From positions 1 through 64,000 of the forward strand of contig NZ_LQOX01000006.1 in the NCBI RefSeq assembly GCF_002102175.1: a stretch of DNA of 64,000 nucleotides, given 5' to 3'. The notes under the pieces were generated by a model. That model was not told the DNA's origin. It saw only the letters and a list, made by a program, of their open reading frames with translations, and did not search any database. This stretch comes from Mycobacterium gastri. Its GTDB lineage: Bacteria > Actinomycetota > Actinomycetes > Mycobacteriales > Mycobacteriaceae. Position numbers and translations under genes: made by a program. Every line of letters begins with the position of its first letter. Position 1 is the first letter of the stretch. Below, one piece after another: positions 30,039 to 40,033 of this stretch.

Positions 30039-31508
30039 TTGCCGGCAACTTCGGCCAGTCTGAGAGAGCAGATGCTGCGGCGCCGCCCGGTGGTCGGTGC
30101 CACGGTCGCGGCGGGGGTCGACGGAGGCCTCAAGCGCAGCATCGGCACCTTTCAGCTGACCATGTTCGGGGTCGGATCGACGATCGGCACCGGGATCTTC
30201 TTCGTGCTGTCCGAGGCCGTGCCGCAAGCAGGCCCGGGCGTGATCGTCTCCTTCGTCATCGCCGGTATCGCTGCCGGCCTCGCGGCCATCTGCTACGCCG
30301 AATTGGCATCGGCGGTACCGGTTTCGGGTTCGTCGTATTCGTATGCCTACGCCACCTTGGGCGAGGGGGTGGCAATCTGCGTGGCAGCCTGCCTGCTGCT
30401 GGAATACGGCGTGGCCACTGCCGCTGTCGCGGTCGGCTGGAGCGGTTACGTCAACAAGTTGCTGCACAACGTGTTCGGCTTCCATTTGCCGAGCGCGTTG
30501 TCGGCGGCGCCGTGGGATTCGCAGCCCGGCGAACCGCACGGATACGTGAACCTTCCGGCGGTCATTCTCATCGGGCTGTGCGCGTTGCTGCTGATTCGGG
30601 GCGCCAGTGAGTCGGCGAAGGTCAACGCGATCATGGTGCTGATCAAGCTCGGTGTGCTGGGCATGTTCGTGGTCCTGGCGTTGACCGCCTGCAGCGCTGA
30701 TCATTTCAGGAACTTCGCCCCCTTCGGCGTCGCCGGAATCGGCGCCGCGGCGGGCACCATCTTCTTCTCCTTCATCGGTCTGGACGCCGTGTCCACCGCC
30801 GGTGAGGAAGTCAACAACCCGCAGCAAAGTGTGCCGCGGGCATTGATGGCGGCGCTCTTTGTCGTCACCGGCGTCTACGTGCTCGTCGCATTTGCCGCGT
30901 TGGGCACCCAGCCATGGCAGCGTTTCCAAGGGCAGGAAGAGGCCGGGCTGGCCACGATTCTGGACAATGTCACCCACGGCGCCTGGGCCAGCACCATTCT
31001 GGCGGCCGGCGCGGTGATCTCGATTTTCACCGTCACGCTGGTCACGTTGTACGGCCAGACCCGCATCCTGTTCGCGATGGGCCGTGACGGGCTGCTGCCG
31101 ACACGGTTCGCCGCGGTGAATCCGCGCACACAGACTCCGGTGAGCAACACCGTGATCGTCGCGATCGCCGCGTCGATCCTGGCCGCCGTCGTGCCGCTGG
31201 GCCGCCTGGCGGACATGGTGTCCATCGGCACGCTCACCGCGTTCATCGTGGTGTCGGTCGGCGTGATCATCCTGCGGGTGCGTGAACCCGAGCTGCCGCG
31301 CGGGTTCTGGGTCCCCGGTTACCCGGTGACACCCGTCCTGTCGGTGCTGGCCTGCGGGTACCTGCTCTACAGCCTGCACTGGTACACCTGGATTGCGTTC
31401 ACCGCCTGGGTTGTGGCCGCACTGCTGTTCTACCTCTTCTGGGGTCGCCACCACAGCGCGCTCAATAACCCTGCGCTGCTTACGGATCCACGTGCGGAGC
31501 AGCTGTGA
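30039..31508 (+). CDS. APC-superfamily amino-acid permease (RocE-like, Rv2320c)
   Basis: A 489-residue cationic-amino-acid-type permease with 12 or more helices. The family signature is near the N-terminus (MFGVGSTIGTGIFFVLSEA), followed by conserved FFSFIGLDAVSTAGEEVNNP and RILFAMGRDGLLP. I favour the TTG at 30039 because an AGGAGGG site precedes it by about 5 nt; an ATG at 30072 is the alternative. The universal stress gene begins in its stop codon, as in Rv2320c-Rv2319c. Arginine/ornithine uptake is the annotation I recall and is not proven. Confidence 0.88.
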   Translation: MPATSASLREQMLRRRPVVGATVAAGVDGGLKRSIGTFQLTMFGVGSTIGTGIFFVLSEAVPQAGPGVIVSFVIAGIAAGLAAICYAELASAVPVSGSSYSYAYATLGEGVAICVAACLLLEYGVATAAVAVGWSGYVNKLLHNVFGFHLPSALSAAPWDSQPGEPHGYVNLPAVILIGLCALLLIRGASESAKVNAIMVLIKLGVLGMFVVLALTACSADHFRNFAPFGVAGIGAAAGTIFFSFIGLDAVSTAGEEVNNPQQSVPRALMAALFVVTGVYVLVAFAALGTQPWQRFQGQEEAGLATILDNVTHGAWASTILAAGAVISIFTVTLVTLYGQTRILFAMGRDGLLPTRFAAVNPRTQTPVSNTVIVAIAASILAAVVPLGRLADMVSIGTLTAFIVVSVGVIILRVREPELPRGFWVPGYPVTPVLSVLACGYLLYSLHWYTWIAFTAWVVAALLFYLFWGRHHSALNNPALLTDPRAEQL

Positions 31509-32377
31509 CCGTCGTCGTCGGGTACCTGGCCGGCCGGGCTGGTCCGTCGGCGCTGCAGCTGGCCGTGCGGGTGGCGCGAACGCTGAACACGTCACTGACG
31601 GTGGCGACCATCGTGCCGAAGCCATGGCTGTCGGGTTCGCTGTCTCAGCCCGAGTATCAGCGGTGGGCCGATGAGCTGGCTGCTGACTCTGCGATGGAGG
31701 CCCAGCGTTACCTTCGCACCGCGGCCGACGGGGTTGAGGTCAGCTACCTCCATCACGAACACCGGTCGGTATCGGGCGGACTGATCGAGGTGGTCGAGGA
31801 AGTCCAGGCCGAAATGCTGGTCCTGGGTTCGTTCCCGAACGGGCGACGGGCGCGGGTATTGATCGGCTCGACCGCCGATTGGCTGTTGCATTCGTCGCCG
31901 GTGCCGGTGGCGATCAGTCCCCGCCAGTACGATTCCCGCACCGGCCGGCTGACCAGGCTCACCTGCGGTTACTCGGCGGCGCCGGACTCGGCCGGGGTGG
32001 TGACGCGGTGTTCCGAGCTGGCCCGGCGATACGGCCTGCCGTTGCGGGTGATCACTTTCGCGGTCCGCGGCCGGACGATGTATCCACCCGAGGTGGGTCT
32101 GCACGCCGAGTCGTCGGTGCTGGAGGCATGGGCGGCGCAGGCCCAAGAAATGCTGGAAAAGCTCAAGACCGACGGGGTAGTCGGAAAAGACGTTGTGCTG
32201 CAAGTGATTACCGGAAACGGGTGGCAGCACGCGCTGGAGCACACCGACTGGCAGGACGGTGAGATTTTGGCGTTGGGCACCTCACCGCGCGGCGATATCG
32301 CCAGAGTCTTTCTCGGCTCCCGCAGCGGCAAGATCATCCGCCACAGTCCGGTACCGGTATTGGTGCTGCCCGGCTAG
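31505..32377 (+). CDS. Tandem universal stress protein (Rv2319c-like)
   Basis: A 290-residue protein of two USP domains (about 1-140 and 150-290). The first has VVVGYLAGRAGPSAL and VLGSFPNGRRARVLIGSTADWLLHSSPVPV, and the second ALGTSPRGDIARVFLGSRSGKIIRHSPVPVL. These carry the G-2x-G-9x-(S/T) pattern of ATP-binding USPs. The GTG at 31505 overlaps the permease stop. Co-translation with the permease suggests regulation of or by transport; the mechanism is unknown. Confidence 0.9.
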   Translation: MTVVVGYLAGRAGPSALQLAVRVARTLNTSLTVATIVPKPWLSGSLSQPEYQRWADELAADSAMEAQRYLRTAADGVEVSYLHHEHRSVSGGLIEVVEEVQAEMLVLGSFPNGRRARVLIGSTADWLLHSSPVPVAISPRQYDSRTGRLTRLTCGYSAAPDSAGVVTRCSELARRYGLPLRVITFAVRGRTMYPPEVGLHAESSVLEAWAAQAQEMLEKLKTDGVVGKDVVLQVITGNGWQHALEHTDWQDGEILALGTSPRGDIARVFLGSRSGKIIRHSPVPVLVLPG

Positions 32378-32378
32378 G

Positions 32379-32394
32379 AGCGCCGGTCGGCGCT
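32379..32394 (+). terminator. I-shaped hairpin after the permease/USP operon
   Basis: AGCGCC-GGTC-GGCGCT immediately follows the stop at 32377. There is no T-tract, which is common for mycobacterial terminators. Confidence 0.45.
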
Positions 32395-32670
32395 GAGCGG
32401 AGTCCTGGACCAAGCGATCACATCGTTAACATTGACCCCAAGTCGATTCGGTGCGCGTTGACTGCCTCACTCGGAAGTTCATGGTGACCACAAATGCTGC
32501 TGGTCAACGATGCCGTCGTGCGCAGCCTTGGCCGCCTGGCTCTGTTTCCGGCACACCTTGGGCTCTGTTTCGGCACGCCGATACCGCACCTTCGCTCAAA
32601 CCTCTTGTGATGGTAGGCGTTCGGGGGATATCTCCCGTGCTCACCGAGTCGGCTGTCATGCCGCCGCATC

Positions 32671-32810
32671 GAGTGTGCAGTGACGGGTGCGACTGTGTAT
32701 GGAGGGCGGGAACCGCCGCGATCGGCCGCCCTGACGGCACAGTCGACGCCGTCAGCGCACAGTCGACGCCGCCAGCGCACACTCGCCGCCGTCAGCGCAC
32801 AGTCGCCGCC
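32671..32810. repeat. 20-bp tandem repeat with an inverted partner
   Basis: Four units of about 20 bp (consensus GTCAGCGCACAGTCGACGCC) occupy 32731-32810. At 32671-32699 the complementary arrangement occurs (GAGTGTGCAG then TGACGGGTGCGACTGTG), matching the reverse complement of 32736-32764 at 20 of 29 positions. The two arms could fold into a long imperfect hairpin with a loop of about 36 nt. Confidence 0.65.
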
Positions 32811-33059
32811 GCCAGCCACCGACCCAACCGCACCAGCACGCGATTTCCATCTCCCCACACCGGGGCGCAGCCCCACGACCGCTTTGAGCGAGGAGCCCAG
32901 GGGGCGCAACGAATTTGTCGCTACCAGGTGGACAAAACGAGACATCCCGAACCCGCGGAGACCGATGTGGCTGATGGGAAAGCCGCGGTTGCATCCTACA
33001 ACTTGGGGCACTGGATCAGCGCCGTCCAGCGCGTTCCTAGGGCCCCGCATGTCCGGCCA

Positions 33060-34388
33060 TCAGCGCTGGGCGGCGGCGTTGGCCGCGGTCTGCGCCTGCC
33101 TCAGGATGGTCGCGACATCGCCGCGGCCCAGGAACATGTCGTCGAAATAGGGCTTGAGGGCGTCGTTGCCGGCAGCGAATCCGGAACCGCCGGGCGCCGG
33201 AATGCGCGGTCCGTTCAGCACGGCGAAAAACGGGGTGACGTCGACGCCCTTGGCTTTCCAGTAGGCGAAGTAAACGGGCTGGGCCGCCAGCACCGCCGGG
33301 ATGGCCGCACCTTCGCGGCCCAGGTATGTGTTGCCTTCGGTGCTGCCCATCCAGGCCAGTACCTGGCGCACCGCGTCTGGGTGCTTGGTGGCTGAATTGC
33401 CGGCCGCAGCAATGCCATTCGTGACGCTTACCCGTCCCACTGGCCCGATCGGCAGCATCGCCACACCCCAGCGGAAGGTGGCGTCGCGGGCCACCGGCGC
33501 CAGGCTGTAGGTGCCGGACTGAAACAGCGCCATGCGGCCGGCCAGGAACTGGTTGCGGGAGAAATCGCCGTTGTCGTTGGTGTCGGAGGCGGGCGGTGCG
33601 ACGTGGTCGTCGTTGATCAGGCCGACCAGATACCGGAAAGCCGTGATGGCAGGCGGATTGTCGAAGGCGAACTCGTTGCCGCGCTGGAATACGCCGCCGG
33701 CCGAGCCGATGTAGTTCAGATATATGCCCTGCGGGTCGTTGGCGGCGTCGTAGCCCCACTGGCGGACGCGTCGGGCCTCGAAACCGGGTGTGCCGGCGAC
33801 ATGTCCGTCGCTGTCGACGGTGAGCCGGGCCAACAGCGGGCGCAACGTGTCGTCGACACCCGGGCTCCAGCGCACCCGGTCCAGCTCGGCCGGGTCGACA
33901 CCGGCGGCGGCCAGCAGGTCGGCGTTGTAGAACACGGCGACTCCGGCGTCGGTCAGCTGCGGCACTCCCCACAGGACGCCGTTGCGGGTGAACTGGTCGA
34001 CCACCGACGGCTCCCAGCCACCCGGATCGAGCTTTGGGTCGATCTTCATCAACCGGCCGCTGTCGGCATAGGCGGCCAGGTGGGCGTTGGACAGCCAGAA
34101 GATGTCGTCGGCGCTGGCGCCGGCCACGTCGGTGCGCAGGGTGTCGAAGTAGGTCGAATAGGACACCAGATTCGTGCGCACTTCGATGCCGGGATGGGTG
34201 CGGGTGAACTCTTCGAACGAGCGCTGATAGGCCAATGCGATCGGATCGGCCCACAGCCGGACGGTGACGACGATCCTGCCGCCAGCCGGTTCGCCGGCGC
34301 GGTCCAGCATCACCGCCGTAACCCCGAGAAGCGCCGCGATCGACGTGAGCGCGGCGGCGACCAGGGTGGAAAAGCGGGGGCGAGTCAT
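33060..34388 (-). CDS. uspC: Sugar ABC transporter substrate-binding protein UspC
   Basis: A 442-residue extracellular solute-binding protein of family 1. It has an N-terminal signal/anchor (RFSTLVAAALTSIAALLGVTAVM), here without an obvious lipobox Cys. The body contains RLWADPIALAYQRSFEEFTRTHPGIEV, GVPQLTDAGVAVFYNADLL and AGRMALFQSGTYSL, all typical of sugar binders. The ATG at 34388 matches the M. tuberculosis length. UspC of M. tuberculosis binds amino-sugar type ligands as reported; that specificity here is inferred. It is the third gene of a leftward uspA-uspB-uspC operon. No ATPase gene is nearby, so a shared ATPase is likely. Confidence 0.92.
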   Translation of the reverse strand: MTRPRFSTLVAAALTSIAALLGVTAVMLDRAGEPAGGRIVVTVRLWADPIALAYQRSFEEFTRTHPGIEVRTNLVSYSTYFDTLRTDVAGASADDIFWLSNAHLAAYADSGRLMKIDPKLDPGGWEPSVVDQFTRNGVLWGVPQLTDAGVAVFYNADLLAAAGVDPAELDRVRWSPGVDDTLRPLLARLTVDSDGHVAGTPGFEARRVRQWGYDAANDPQGIYLNYIGSAGGVFQRGNEFAFDNPPAITAFRYLVGLINDDHVAPPASDTNDNGDFSRNQFLAGRMALFQSGTYSLAPVARDATFRWGVAMLPIGPVGRVSVTNGIAAAGNSATKHPDAVRQVLAWMGSTEGNTYLGREGAAIPAVLAAQPVYFAYWKAKGVDVTPFFAVLNGPRIPAPGGSGFAAGNDALKPYFDDMFLGRGDVATILRQAQTAANAAAQR

Positions 34389-34467
34389 GGTTTGCATCCA
34401 GATTGCCGTGACGGTCGTGGATCGGCCAGCACAACAGCCCTGATGGCAATCTCGGCGCAATGACGCG

Positions 34468-35352
34468 TCATTTGAGCCCCGAGACCAGGATCGACGAGAC
34501 GATATGTCGCTGAGCCGCGACGAACAGCGCGATCAGCGGCACGATCGCGACCGTCGTCGCCGCCATCACCAGCGTCCACTGGGCGTTGTACCGCGACTGC
34601 AGGTCGGCCGTGGCCACCGTCAACACCCGCCACTTGTGGCCGCTGGTGATCACCAGCGGCCACATGAAGTTGTTCCACTGGGAGACCACGGTGATCAGCG
34701 TCAGGGCGGCCAGGACCGGACGGCTGGACGGAATCACCACGTGCACCAGCACGTCCAGGGTGTTGGCGCCGTCCAGGAAAGCGGCATTGATCAAGTCGTT
34801 CGGGATGATGCGAAAGTGCTCGCGCAGCAAGAAGATCGCATACGGCGACCCGAACATGAACGGCAGCACCAGTGCCCAGAACGTGTTGCGCAGGCCCAGC
34901 TGGGCCATCATCAGATACAGCGGCACCACCGTGACCGTCGCCGGCACCATCAAGGTCGCGATGTAGACCCAGAACAACACGTCTCGTCCGGGGAATTCCA
35001 GCCGGGCGAATGCGTAGCCGGCCAGCACCGAAAACGTCATCTGCCCCAGCAGGATCACCGCCGTCATCAGCGCGGTCACCACCGCCGCACGGCCGAAGCC
35101 AGCACCGGCCAGGTCGGTGTAATTCGACAGCGTCGGCGGGCGCGGCAACTGCAGCGGCGTACCCGTCGCGAACTGGTGGGCGGAGGTGAACGACGTCAGC
35201 AGCCCGAGCAAGAAGGGCAGCAGCGTGATCACCGCGCCGAGGATCAGGCCGGCGTAGCTGACGGCGCTGGAAAGGCGCTGGCCGGATGGTCCGGCGCCGC
35301 TTCGGGCCGTGCCGGCCCGCGTCGTCGCCGAACGGCGGCTAGGTGAGGTCAT
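34468..35352 (-). CDS. uspB: Sugar ABC transporter permease UspB
   Basis: A 294-residue binding-protein-dependent inner-membrane permease with six helices (YAGLILGAVITLLPFLLGLL; VLFWVYIATLMVPATVTVVPLYLM). The EAA-type loop that docks the ATPase reads NAAFLDGANTLDVLVHVVIPSSRP. It overlaps the end of uspA (35339-35352), indicating coupled translation, and ends 80 bp before uspC. Confidence 0.92.
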   Translation of the reverse strand: MTSPSRRSATTRAGTARSGAGPSGQRLSSAVSYAGLILGAVITLLPFLLGLLTSFTSAHQFATGTPLQLPRPPTLSNYTDLAGAGFGRAAVVTALMTAVILLGQMTFSVLAGYAFARLEFPGRDVLFWVYIATLMVPATVTVVPLYLMMAQLGLRNTFWALVLPFMFGSPYAIFLLREHFRIIPNDLINAAFLDGANTLDVLVHVVIPSSRPVLAALTLITVVSQWNNFMWPLVITSGHKWRVLTVATADLQSRYNAQWTLVMAATTVAIVPLIALFVAAQRHIVSSILVSGLK

Positions 35353-36211
35353 AACTGATCCGTCGCCGGAAGTACGTGTGCTGCACGAAGGTGACGCCGA
35401 CGAGAATGACGAACAGCACCACGGCCATTACCGACGCCCGCCCGATGGCCGCCGAACCGAAAGCCTCGGAATAGATCTGGTGAGCCACCAGGTCGGTGCT
35501 GCCCTCCGGTCCGCCGCCGGTCAGCGCGTAGACAATATCGAAAATCTGTGCGGCGCTGACGATCCCGGTGACCAGCACAAAAAAGGTCGTCGGCCGCAGC
35601 ATCGGCAGGGTGATCCGCCAGAACCTTTGCCAGGCGGTCGCGCCGTCGGTGCGCGCGGCCGCGTGGATGTCGTCGGGGATGGCCAACAAGCCCGCCAGGA
35701 ACGACAACGAGACATAGCCCACGTTGGTCCAGACGACGACGGCGGCCACCAAGGGCAGGGCCAGGTCGGGGTGGCTGAGCCATTCGACGCGGCGGCCCAG
35801 CACGGCGCTGACGGCGCCGTCGGTGGGCGCCAGGATCCAGCGCCACATCACCGCGATCGCCAGTGGGGCGCAGACCCACGGCAGGACGTAGAGCGTGCGG
35901 AAGAAATTCGTGCCCGGAAGCCTCCGGGCCAGCATCATCGCAGCCAGCAACCCGAGCACAGTCTGCGCCGGAACCACGATGGCCACGAAGATGGCGGTGA
36001 CCACCAGCGAGCCGCCGAAGTCGGAGTCGGCCAGCACCGACCGCCAGTTGGCCAGCCCGACGAAGCGCAGCGGGCCCAGCAAATCCCACCGATACAGGCT
36101 CAGCCAGACGACCACCAGGATGGGCAGCAACAGGAAGGCGAGCACGCCGAACAGGCTGGGCGCCAGCAGGGCGTACGCCAGCGCGGTGGGTCGGCGTGGC
36201 GTGGCGCGCAT
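35339..36211 (-). CDS. uspA: Sugar ABC transporter permease UspA
   Basis: A 290-residue permease with six helices, including YALLAPSLFGVLAFLLLPILVVVW at the N-terminus. The EAA-like loop is HAAARTDGATAWQRFWRITLPMLRP. I use the ATG at 36211 (MRATPRRPTALAYALL), which gives the length of M. tuberculosis UspA; the longer frame overlaps the divergent tldD start. It is the first gene of the operon, divergent from tldD by about 34 bp, so the promoters must overlap. Confidence 0.92.
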   Translation of the reverse strand: MRATPRRPTALAYALLAPSLFGVLAFLLLPILVVVWLSLYRWDLLGPLRFVGLANWRSVLADSDFGGSLVVTAIFVAIVVPAQTVLGLLAAMMLARRLPGTNFFRTLYVLPWVCAPLAIAVMWRWILAPTDGAVSAVLGRRVEWLSHPDLALPLVAAVVVWTNVGYVSLSFLAGLLAIPDDIHAAARTDGATAWQRFWRITLPMLRPTTFFVLVTGIVSAAQIFDIVYALTGGGPEGSTDLVAHQIYSEAFGSAAIGRASVMAVVLFVILVGVTFVQHTYFRRRISYDLT

Positions 36212-36245
36212 GGGTGTATTAAAGCGTGGTCGATACGGTGGAGTC

Positions 36246-37763
36246 GTGACACCGAGCCGTGGGATCGATTCCGACTTCATGGACCTGCCACGCCACGCGC
36301 TGGCCGACGCCGCGTTGTCAGCGGCCACCGCCGTCGGGGCCAGCCATGCCGACCTGCGGATTCATCGCACCAGCACCGAGATCATCCAGCTGCGCGACGG
36401 AGAGCTCGAAACCGCGATCGCCAGTCACGACCTGGGCTTCGCGGTGCGGGTGATCGTCGACGGCACGTGGGGCTTCGCCTCGCACGCCGAGCTGGCGCCG
36501 TCGGTGGCAGCCGATACCGCGCGTCGCGCGGTGCAGGTGGCCACCACCCTGGCCGCGTTGAACACCGAGCGCGTCGAGCTGGCGCCCGAGCCGGTCTACG
36601 CCGACGTCAGCTGGGTGTCGGACTACCAGATCGACCCGTTCGGCCTGCCCGCGACTGAGAAGATCGCCGTGCTGCAGGACTACTCCGGCCGATTGCTGAG
36701 CGCCGACGGCGTCAATCATGCGTTGGCCAGGTTGAATGCGGTCAAGGAGCAGACCTTCTACGCCGACACTTTCGGCTCGTCGATTAGCCAGCAGCGGGTG
36801 TGGTTGTACCCGTCGCTGGAGGCGATCACCGTGGATGCGACGGCGGGCATCTTCGATTCCATGCGCACCCTGGCGCCGCCGGCGGCCCGGGGCTGGGAGG
36901 TGGTCGCCGGCGACGAGATCTGGAACTGGACCGACGAACTGGCTCAGCTACCGTCGTGGCTGGCCGAAAAGCTCAAGGCGCCCAGTGTGACCGCAGGCCG
37001 CACCGACCTGGTGATCGACCCGACCAACCTATGGCTGACCATCCACGAATCCATCGGCCACGCAACCGAATACGATCGCGCCATCGGCTACGAGGCGGCC
37101 TACGCCGGAACCTCGTTCGCCACACCGGACAAACTCGGCACCATGCGCTACGGCTCACCGGTGATGAACGTGACGGCCGATCGCACCGTCGAATTCGGCT
37201 TGGCCAGTGTCGGTTACGACGACGAAGGCGTGGCCGCGCAGAGCTGGGATCTGGTGCGCGACGGGGTATTCGTCGGCTATCAGCTCGACCGGGTGTTCGC
37301 CCGGCGGCTGGGGCAACAGCGCTCCAACGGCTGCTCGTATGCCGACTCGCCCCATCATGTGCCGATCCAGCGGATGGCGAATGTGTCGTTGCAGCCGGGG
37401 TCCGAAGACCTCAGCACCGCCGACCTGATCAGCCGGGTGCGCGACGGCATCTACATCGTCGGCGACAAGTCATGGTCGATCGACATGCAGCGCTACAACT
37501 TTCAGTTCACCGGCCAGCGGTTCTTCCGCATCCGCGACGGCCGCCTGGACGGTCAGTTGCGCGATGTCGCCTATCAGGCCACCACCACCGATTTCTGGAA
37601 TTCCATGGAGGCCGTGGGCGGCCCGTCGACCTGGCGGCTGGGTGGGGCGATCAATTGTGGCAAGGCCCAGCCCGGCCAGGTCGCCGCGGTCAGCCACGGC
37701 TGTCCGTCGGCGCTGTTCCGCGGCGTCAACGTGCTCAACACCCGTACCGAAGGCGGCCGATGA
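36246..37763 (+). CDS. tldD: TldD metalloprotease subunit
   Basis: A 505-residue protein. TldD carries the zinc active site of the TldD/TldE heterodimer, which degrades unfolded peptides and matures some ribosomal peptides. The HExxxH motif is intact (HESIGHATEYDR), with downstream Cys-containing metal region ALFRG preceded by SHGCPSALFRG. The GTG at 36246 lies just after the divergent uspA start. The stop overlaps the tldE ATG. This corresponds to Rv2315c. Confidence 0.94.
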   Translation: MTPSRGIDSDFMDLPRHALADAALSAATAVGASHADLRIHRTSTEIIQLRDGELETAIASHDLGFAVRVIVDGTWGFASHAELAPSVAADTARRAVQVATTLAALNTERVELAPEPVYADVSWVSDYQIDPFGLPATEKIAVLQDYSGRLLSADGVNHALARLNAVKEQTFYADTFGSSISQQRVWLYPSLEAITVDATAGIFDSMRTLAPPAARGWEVVAGDEIWNWTDELAQLPSWLAEKLKAPSVTAGRTDLVIDPTNLWLTIHESIGHATEYDRAIGYEAAYAGTSFATPDKLGTMRYGSPVMNVTADRTVEFGLASVGYDDEGVAAQSWDLVRDGVFVGYQLDRVFARRLGQQRSNGCSYADSPHHVPIQRMANVSLQPGSEDLSTADLISRVRDGIYIVGDKSWSIDMQRYNFQFTGQRFFRIRDGRLDGQLRDVAYQATTTDFWNSMEAVGGPSTWRLGGAINCGKAQPGQVAAVSHGCPSALFRGVNVLNTRTEGGR

Positions 37764-39133
37764 TCAGTGCGCAGCACGTCGTCAACATCGTCTTGACGGA
37801 AGCGGCGCAGCGTGGCCGCGCCGACGAGACCATGGTGCTCGTCGTCGACCGAACCGAGGCGACGTTGCGTTGGGCAGGCAATTCCATGACCACCAACGGG
37901 CTTTCGACAAGCCGCAGTGTGACCGTGATTTCGATTGTCCGCCAAGGTGATAACGCCTTCGTCGGCGCGGTGGAGACCGGTGAGGTCGACCCGTCGGTGT
38001 TGCCCGGGCTGGTGGCTGCGTCGCAGGACGCGGCCCGTTCGGCTCCCGAAGCCGGTGACGTCGCAACCCTGCTGGCCGACGCCGGGGTGCCCGTCGACTG
38101 GGACGCGCCGGTTTCCCGCACCGGTGTCGAGGCATTCGCCGACGTCGCGGCTTCGCTGAGCCGCGAGTTCGGGGGTGGCGACCGGCTGTACGGCTATGCG
38201 CACCATAGCCTTTCGACGACATTCCTGGCGTCGTCGACCGGTTTGCGGCGGCGTTACACGCAGCCGGCCGGCGCGGTGGAGATCAACGTCAAACGCGGCG
38301 ACGCCAGCGCCTGGGCCGGAGTTGGCGCTCCCGACTTCGCCGGTGTGCCAATCGATGTGCTGCTCGATCAGCTGTCGACCCGGCTGGGGTGGGCGCAACG
38401 CCGGGTCGAGCTGCCCGCGGGACGGTACGAGACGATCATGCCGCCGTCGACGGTGGCCGACATGATGCTGTACCTGTCATGGTCGATGGCCGGCCGCGGC
38501 GCACAAGAGGGCCGCACCGCGTTGTCTGCCCCCGGCGGCGGGACCAGGGTAGGAGAGCGGCTCACCGAACTGCCGCTGACCCTGTTCTCCGACCCGATGG
38601 CGCCGGGCCTGGCATGCCGGCCGTTCGTCGCGGTGAGCAACTCTTCGGAGACGCTGTCGGTGTTCGACAACGGCATGGACATCGGCCACGTGGACTGGAT
38701 CCGCGACGGGGTGATCAACGCGCTGGCCTATCCTCGGGCCACCGCCGCCAAGTACGACGCCCCGGCTGCCGTGGCCGCCGAGAACCTGTTGATGACGGGC
38801 GGTTCGGCTGGCCTGGCGGAGATGATCGCGGCCACCGAGCGGGGTCTGTTGCTGACCACGTTGTGGTACATCCGCGAGGTCGACCCGACCACGTTGCTGC
38901 TCACCGGGCTGACTCGCGACGGTGTCTACCTCATCGAAGACGGCACGGTGACGGCGGCGGTCAACAACTTCCGGTTCAACGAGAGCCCGCTGGACCTGCT
39001 GCGACGCGCCACCGAGGCCGGTGTCAGCGAGATCACCCTGCCGCGGGAATGGGCGGATTGGGCCACCCGGGCGGCGATGCCGTCGCTGCGGATACCGGAC
39101 TTCCACATGTCGTCGGTCAGCCAGGCGCAGTAG
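37760..39133 (+). CDS. tldE: TldE/PmbA protease subunit
   Basis: A 457-residue partner of TldD; it lacks the HExxxH site, as expected for TldE, and builds the peptide channel. Family features are RKG-like PGSD substitutes, [21 protein letters not shown], and the C-terminal [20 protein letters not shown]. The start overlaps the tldD stop as ATGA (37760-37763), ensuring balanced synthesis. This corresponds to Rv2314c. Confidence 0.93.
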   Translation: MISAQHVVNIVLTEAAQRGRADETMVLVVDRTEATLRWAGNSMTTNGLSTSRSVTVISIVRQGDNAFVGAVETGEVDPSVLPGLVAASQDAARSAPEAGDVATLLADAGVPVDWDAPVSRTGVEAFADVAASLSREFGGGDRLYGYAHHSLSTTFLASSTGLRRRYTQPAGAVEINVKRGDASAWAGVGAPDFAGVPIDVLLDQLSTRLGWAQRRVELPAGRYETIMPPSTVADMMLYLSWSMAGRGAQEGRTALSAPGGGTRVGERLTELPLTLFSDPMAPGLACRPFVAVSNSSETLSVFDNGMDIGHVDWIRDGVINALAYPRATAAKYDAPAAVAAENLLMTGGSAGLAEMIAATERGLLLTTLWYIREVDPTTLLLTGLTRDGVYLIEDGTVTAAVNNFRFNESPLDLLRRATEAGVSEITLPREWADWATRAAMPSLRIPDFHMSSVSQAQ

Positions 39134-39173
39134 CCGATTGCCGGGACGGGGGGCACGTCCTAGCGTGTGAAAG

Positions 39174-40031
39174 ATGGCGGCGGAGATACCGGTTGGCGTG
39201 GGGCTTGCCCGGTTGGTTGCGTGGTCTCCGGACGACGGGAGGGTTGCCGGATTGGTCCGGCAGGTATGTGCGCGAACGCTGTCGCTGCCCGCGGCGCCTT
39301 GCGAGGTGGCCGTCGACGAACCGGAGTCCGAGGCGGAACGCGCCGTTGCCGAGTTCGCCGAACAGTTCAGTGCGGACGTCTCCCAGATTAGTGCCGAGCA
39401 GCGATCTGGTCTGCTTGAGCAGTTGGGGGACAGCGCATTTGGGGCTGTTGTGTCGATATTCATCGCCGACTTCGTGCCGCGGGTGCGCGCCGGTCTGGAG
39501 GCGCTGGGCATCGGCTCGGAGTACCTGGGATGGGCGCGGGGACCGATCAGGTGGAACCACGCGGCGACCGAGGGGCCCGGCGTTTTGTTCAACGACTTTT
39601 TGCCCGCTGTGGCCCGGATGCGCGCACTCGATCCCGTCACCTCCGAGTTGGTCCGGCTGCGGGGCGCGGCTGCACACAACTGCCGGCTATGCAAGTCGCT
39701 GCGTGAGGGCACCGCCCTGGATGCTGGTGGTTCGGACACGCTGTACGACGACGTCGAGCGCTTCGAGACTTCGATCTTGCTCGATGATTGCGCAAAAGCC
39801 GCCCTGCGGTATACGGATGCGTTAATTTGGACGCCTGCGCACCTCGCCGTCGACGTTGCCGCCGAGGTGCGCTCCAGGTTCTCCGAGGCTGAGGCCATCG
39901 AGCTGACTTTTGACATCATGCGTAACGCCAGCAACAAGATTGCCGTGTCGCTGGGTGCTGACGAGCCGAGGGTGGAGCAGGGCACCGAACGGTATCTCAT
40001 CGGGGCCGACGGTCAGACGGTGTTCGGTTGA
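39174..40031 (+). CDS. Carboxymuconolactone-decarboxylase/AhpD-like protein (Rv2313c-like)
   Basis: A 285-residue protein with a CXXC redox-type motif in the AhpD arrangement ([21 protein letters not shown]). Two helical CMD-like repeats are plausible: N-terminal about 60-150 and C-terminal [31 protein letters not shown]. Such proteins are often peroxidase-coupled thiol enzymes; no substrate can be named. It follows tldE by 40 bp and overlaps the next gene by 4 bp or less. Position matches Rv2313c. Confidence 0.82.
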   Translation: MAAEIPVGVGLARLVAWSPDDGRVAGLVRQVCARTLSLPAAPCEVAVDEPESEAERAVAEFAEQFSADVSQISAEQRSGLLEQLGDSAFGAVVSIFIADFVPRVRAGLEALGIGSEYLGWARGPIRWNHAATEGPGVLFNDFLPAVARMRALDPVTSELVRLRGAAAHNCRLCKSLREGTALDAGGSDTLYDDVERFETSILLDDCAKAALRYTDALIWTPAHLAVDVAAEVRSRFSEAEAIELTFDIMRNASNKIAVSLGADEPRVEQGTERYLIGADGQTVFG

Positions 40032-40033
40032 CG

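Larger units (their letters stand above)
32378..33059. other. Repeat-bearing intergenic region between USP and uspC
   Basis: A 682-bp spacer without a convincing gene. The frames on both strands are full of Arg/Cys/His and lack a ribosome site. It holds a 20-bp tandem array (32731-32810) and an inverted copy of two units at 32671-32699, described separately. The segment 32880-33050 reads well in several frames and may be a dispersed mycobacterial repeat. Confidence 0.5.

Noticed and set aside
29970..31625. 551-codon antisense frame over the permease
   Set aside because: His/Arg/Asp-rich shadow; the permease has clear membrane helices and family motifs.
32731..32810. CRISPR array
   Set aside because: 20-bp units without spacers and no cas genes nearby.
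32418..33050. 210-codon minus-strand frame in the uspC upstream spacer
   Set aside because: Covers the tandem repeat, has no recognisable domain, and composition (Arg/Cys/Gly) is not gene-like.
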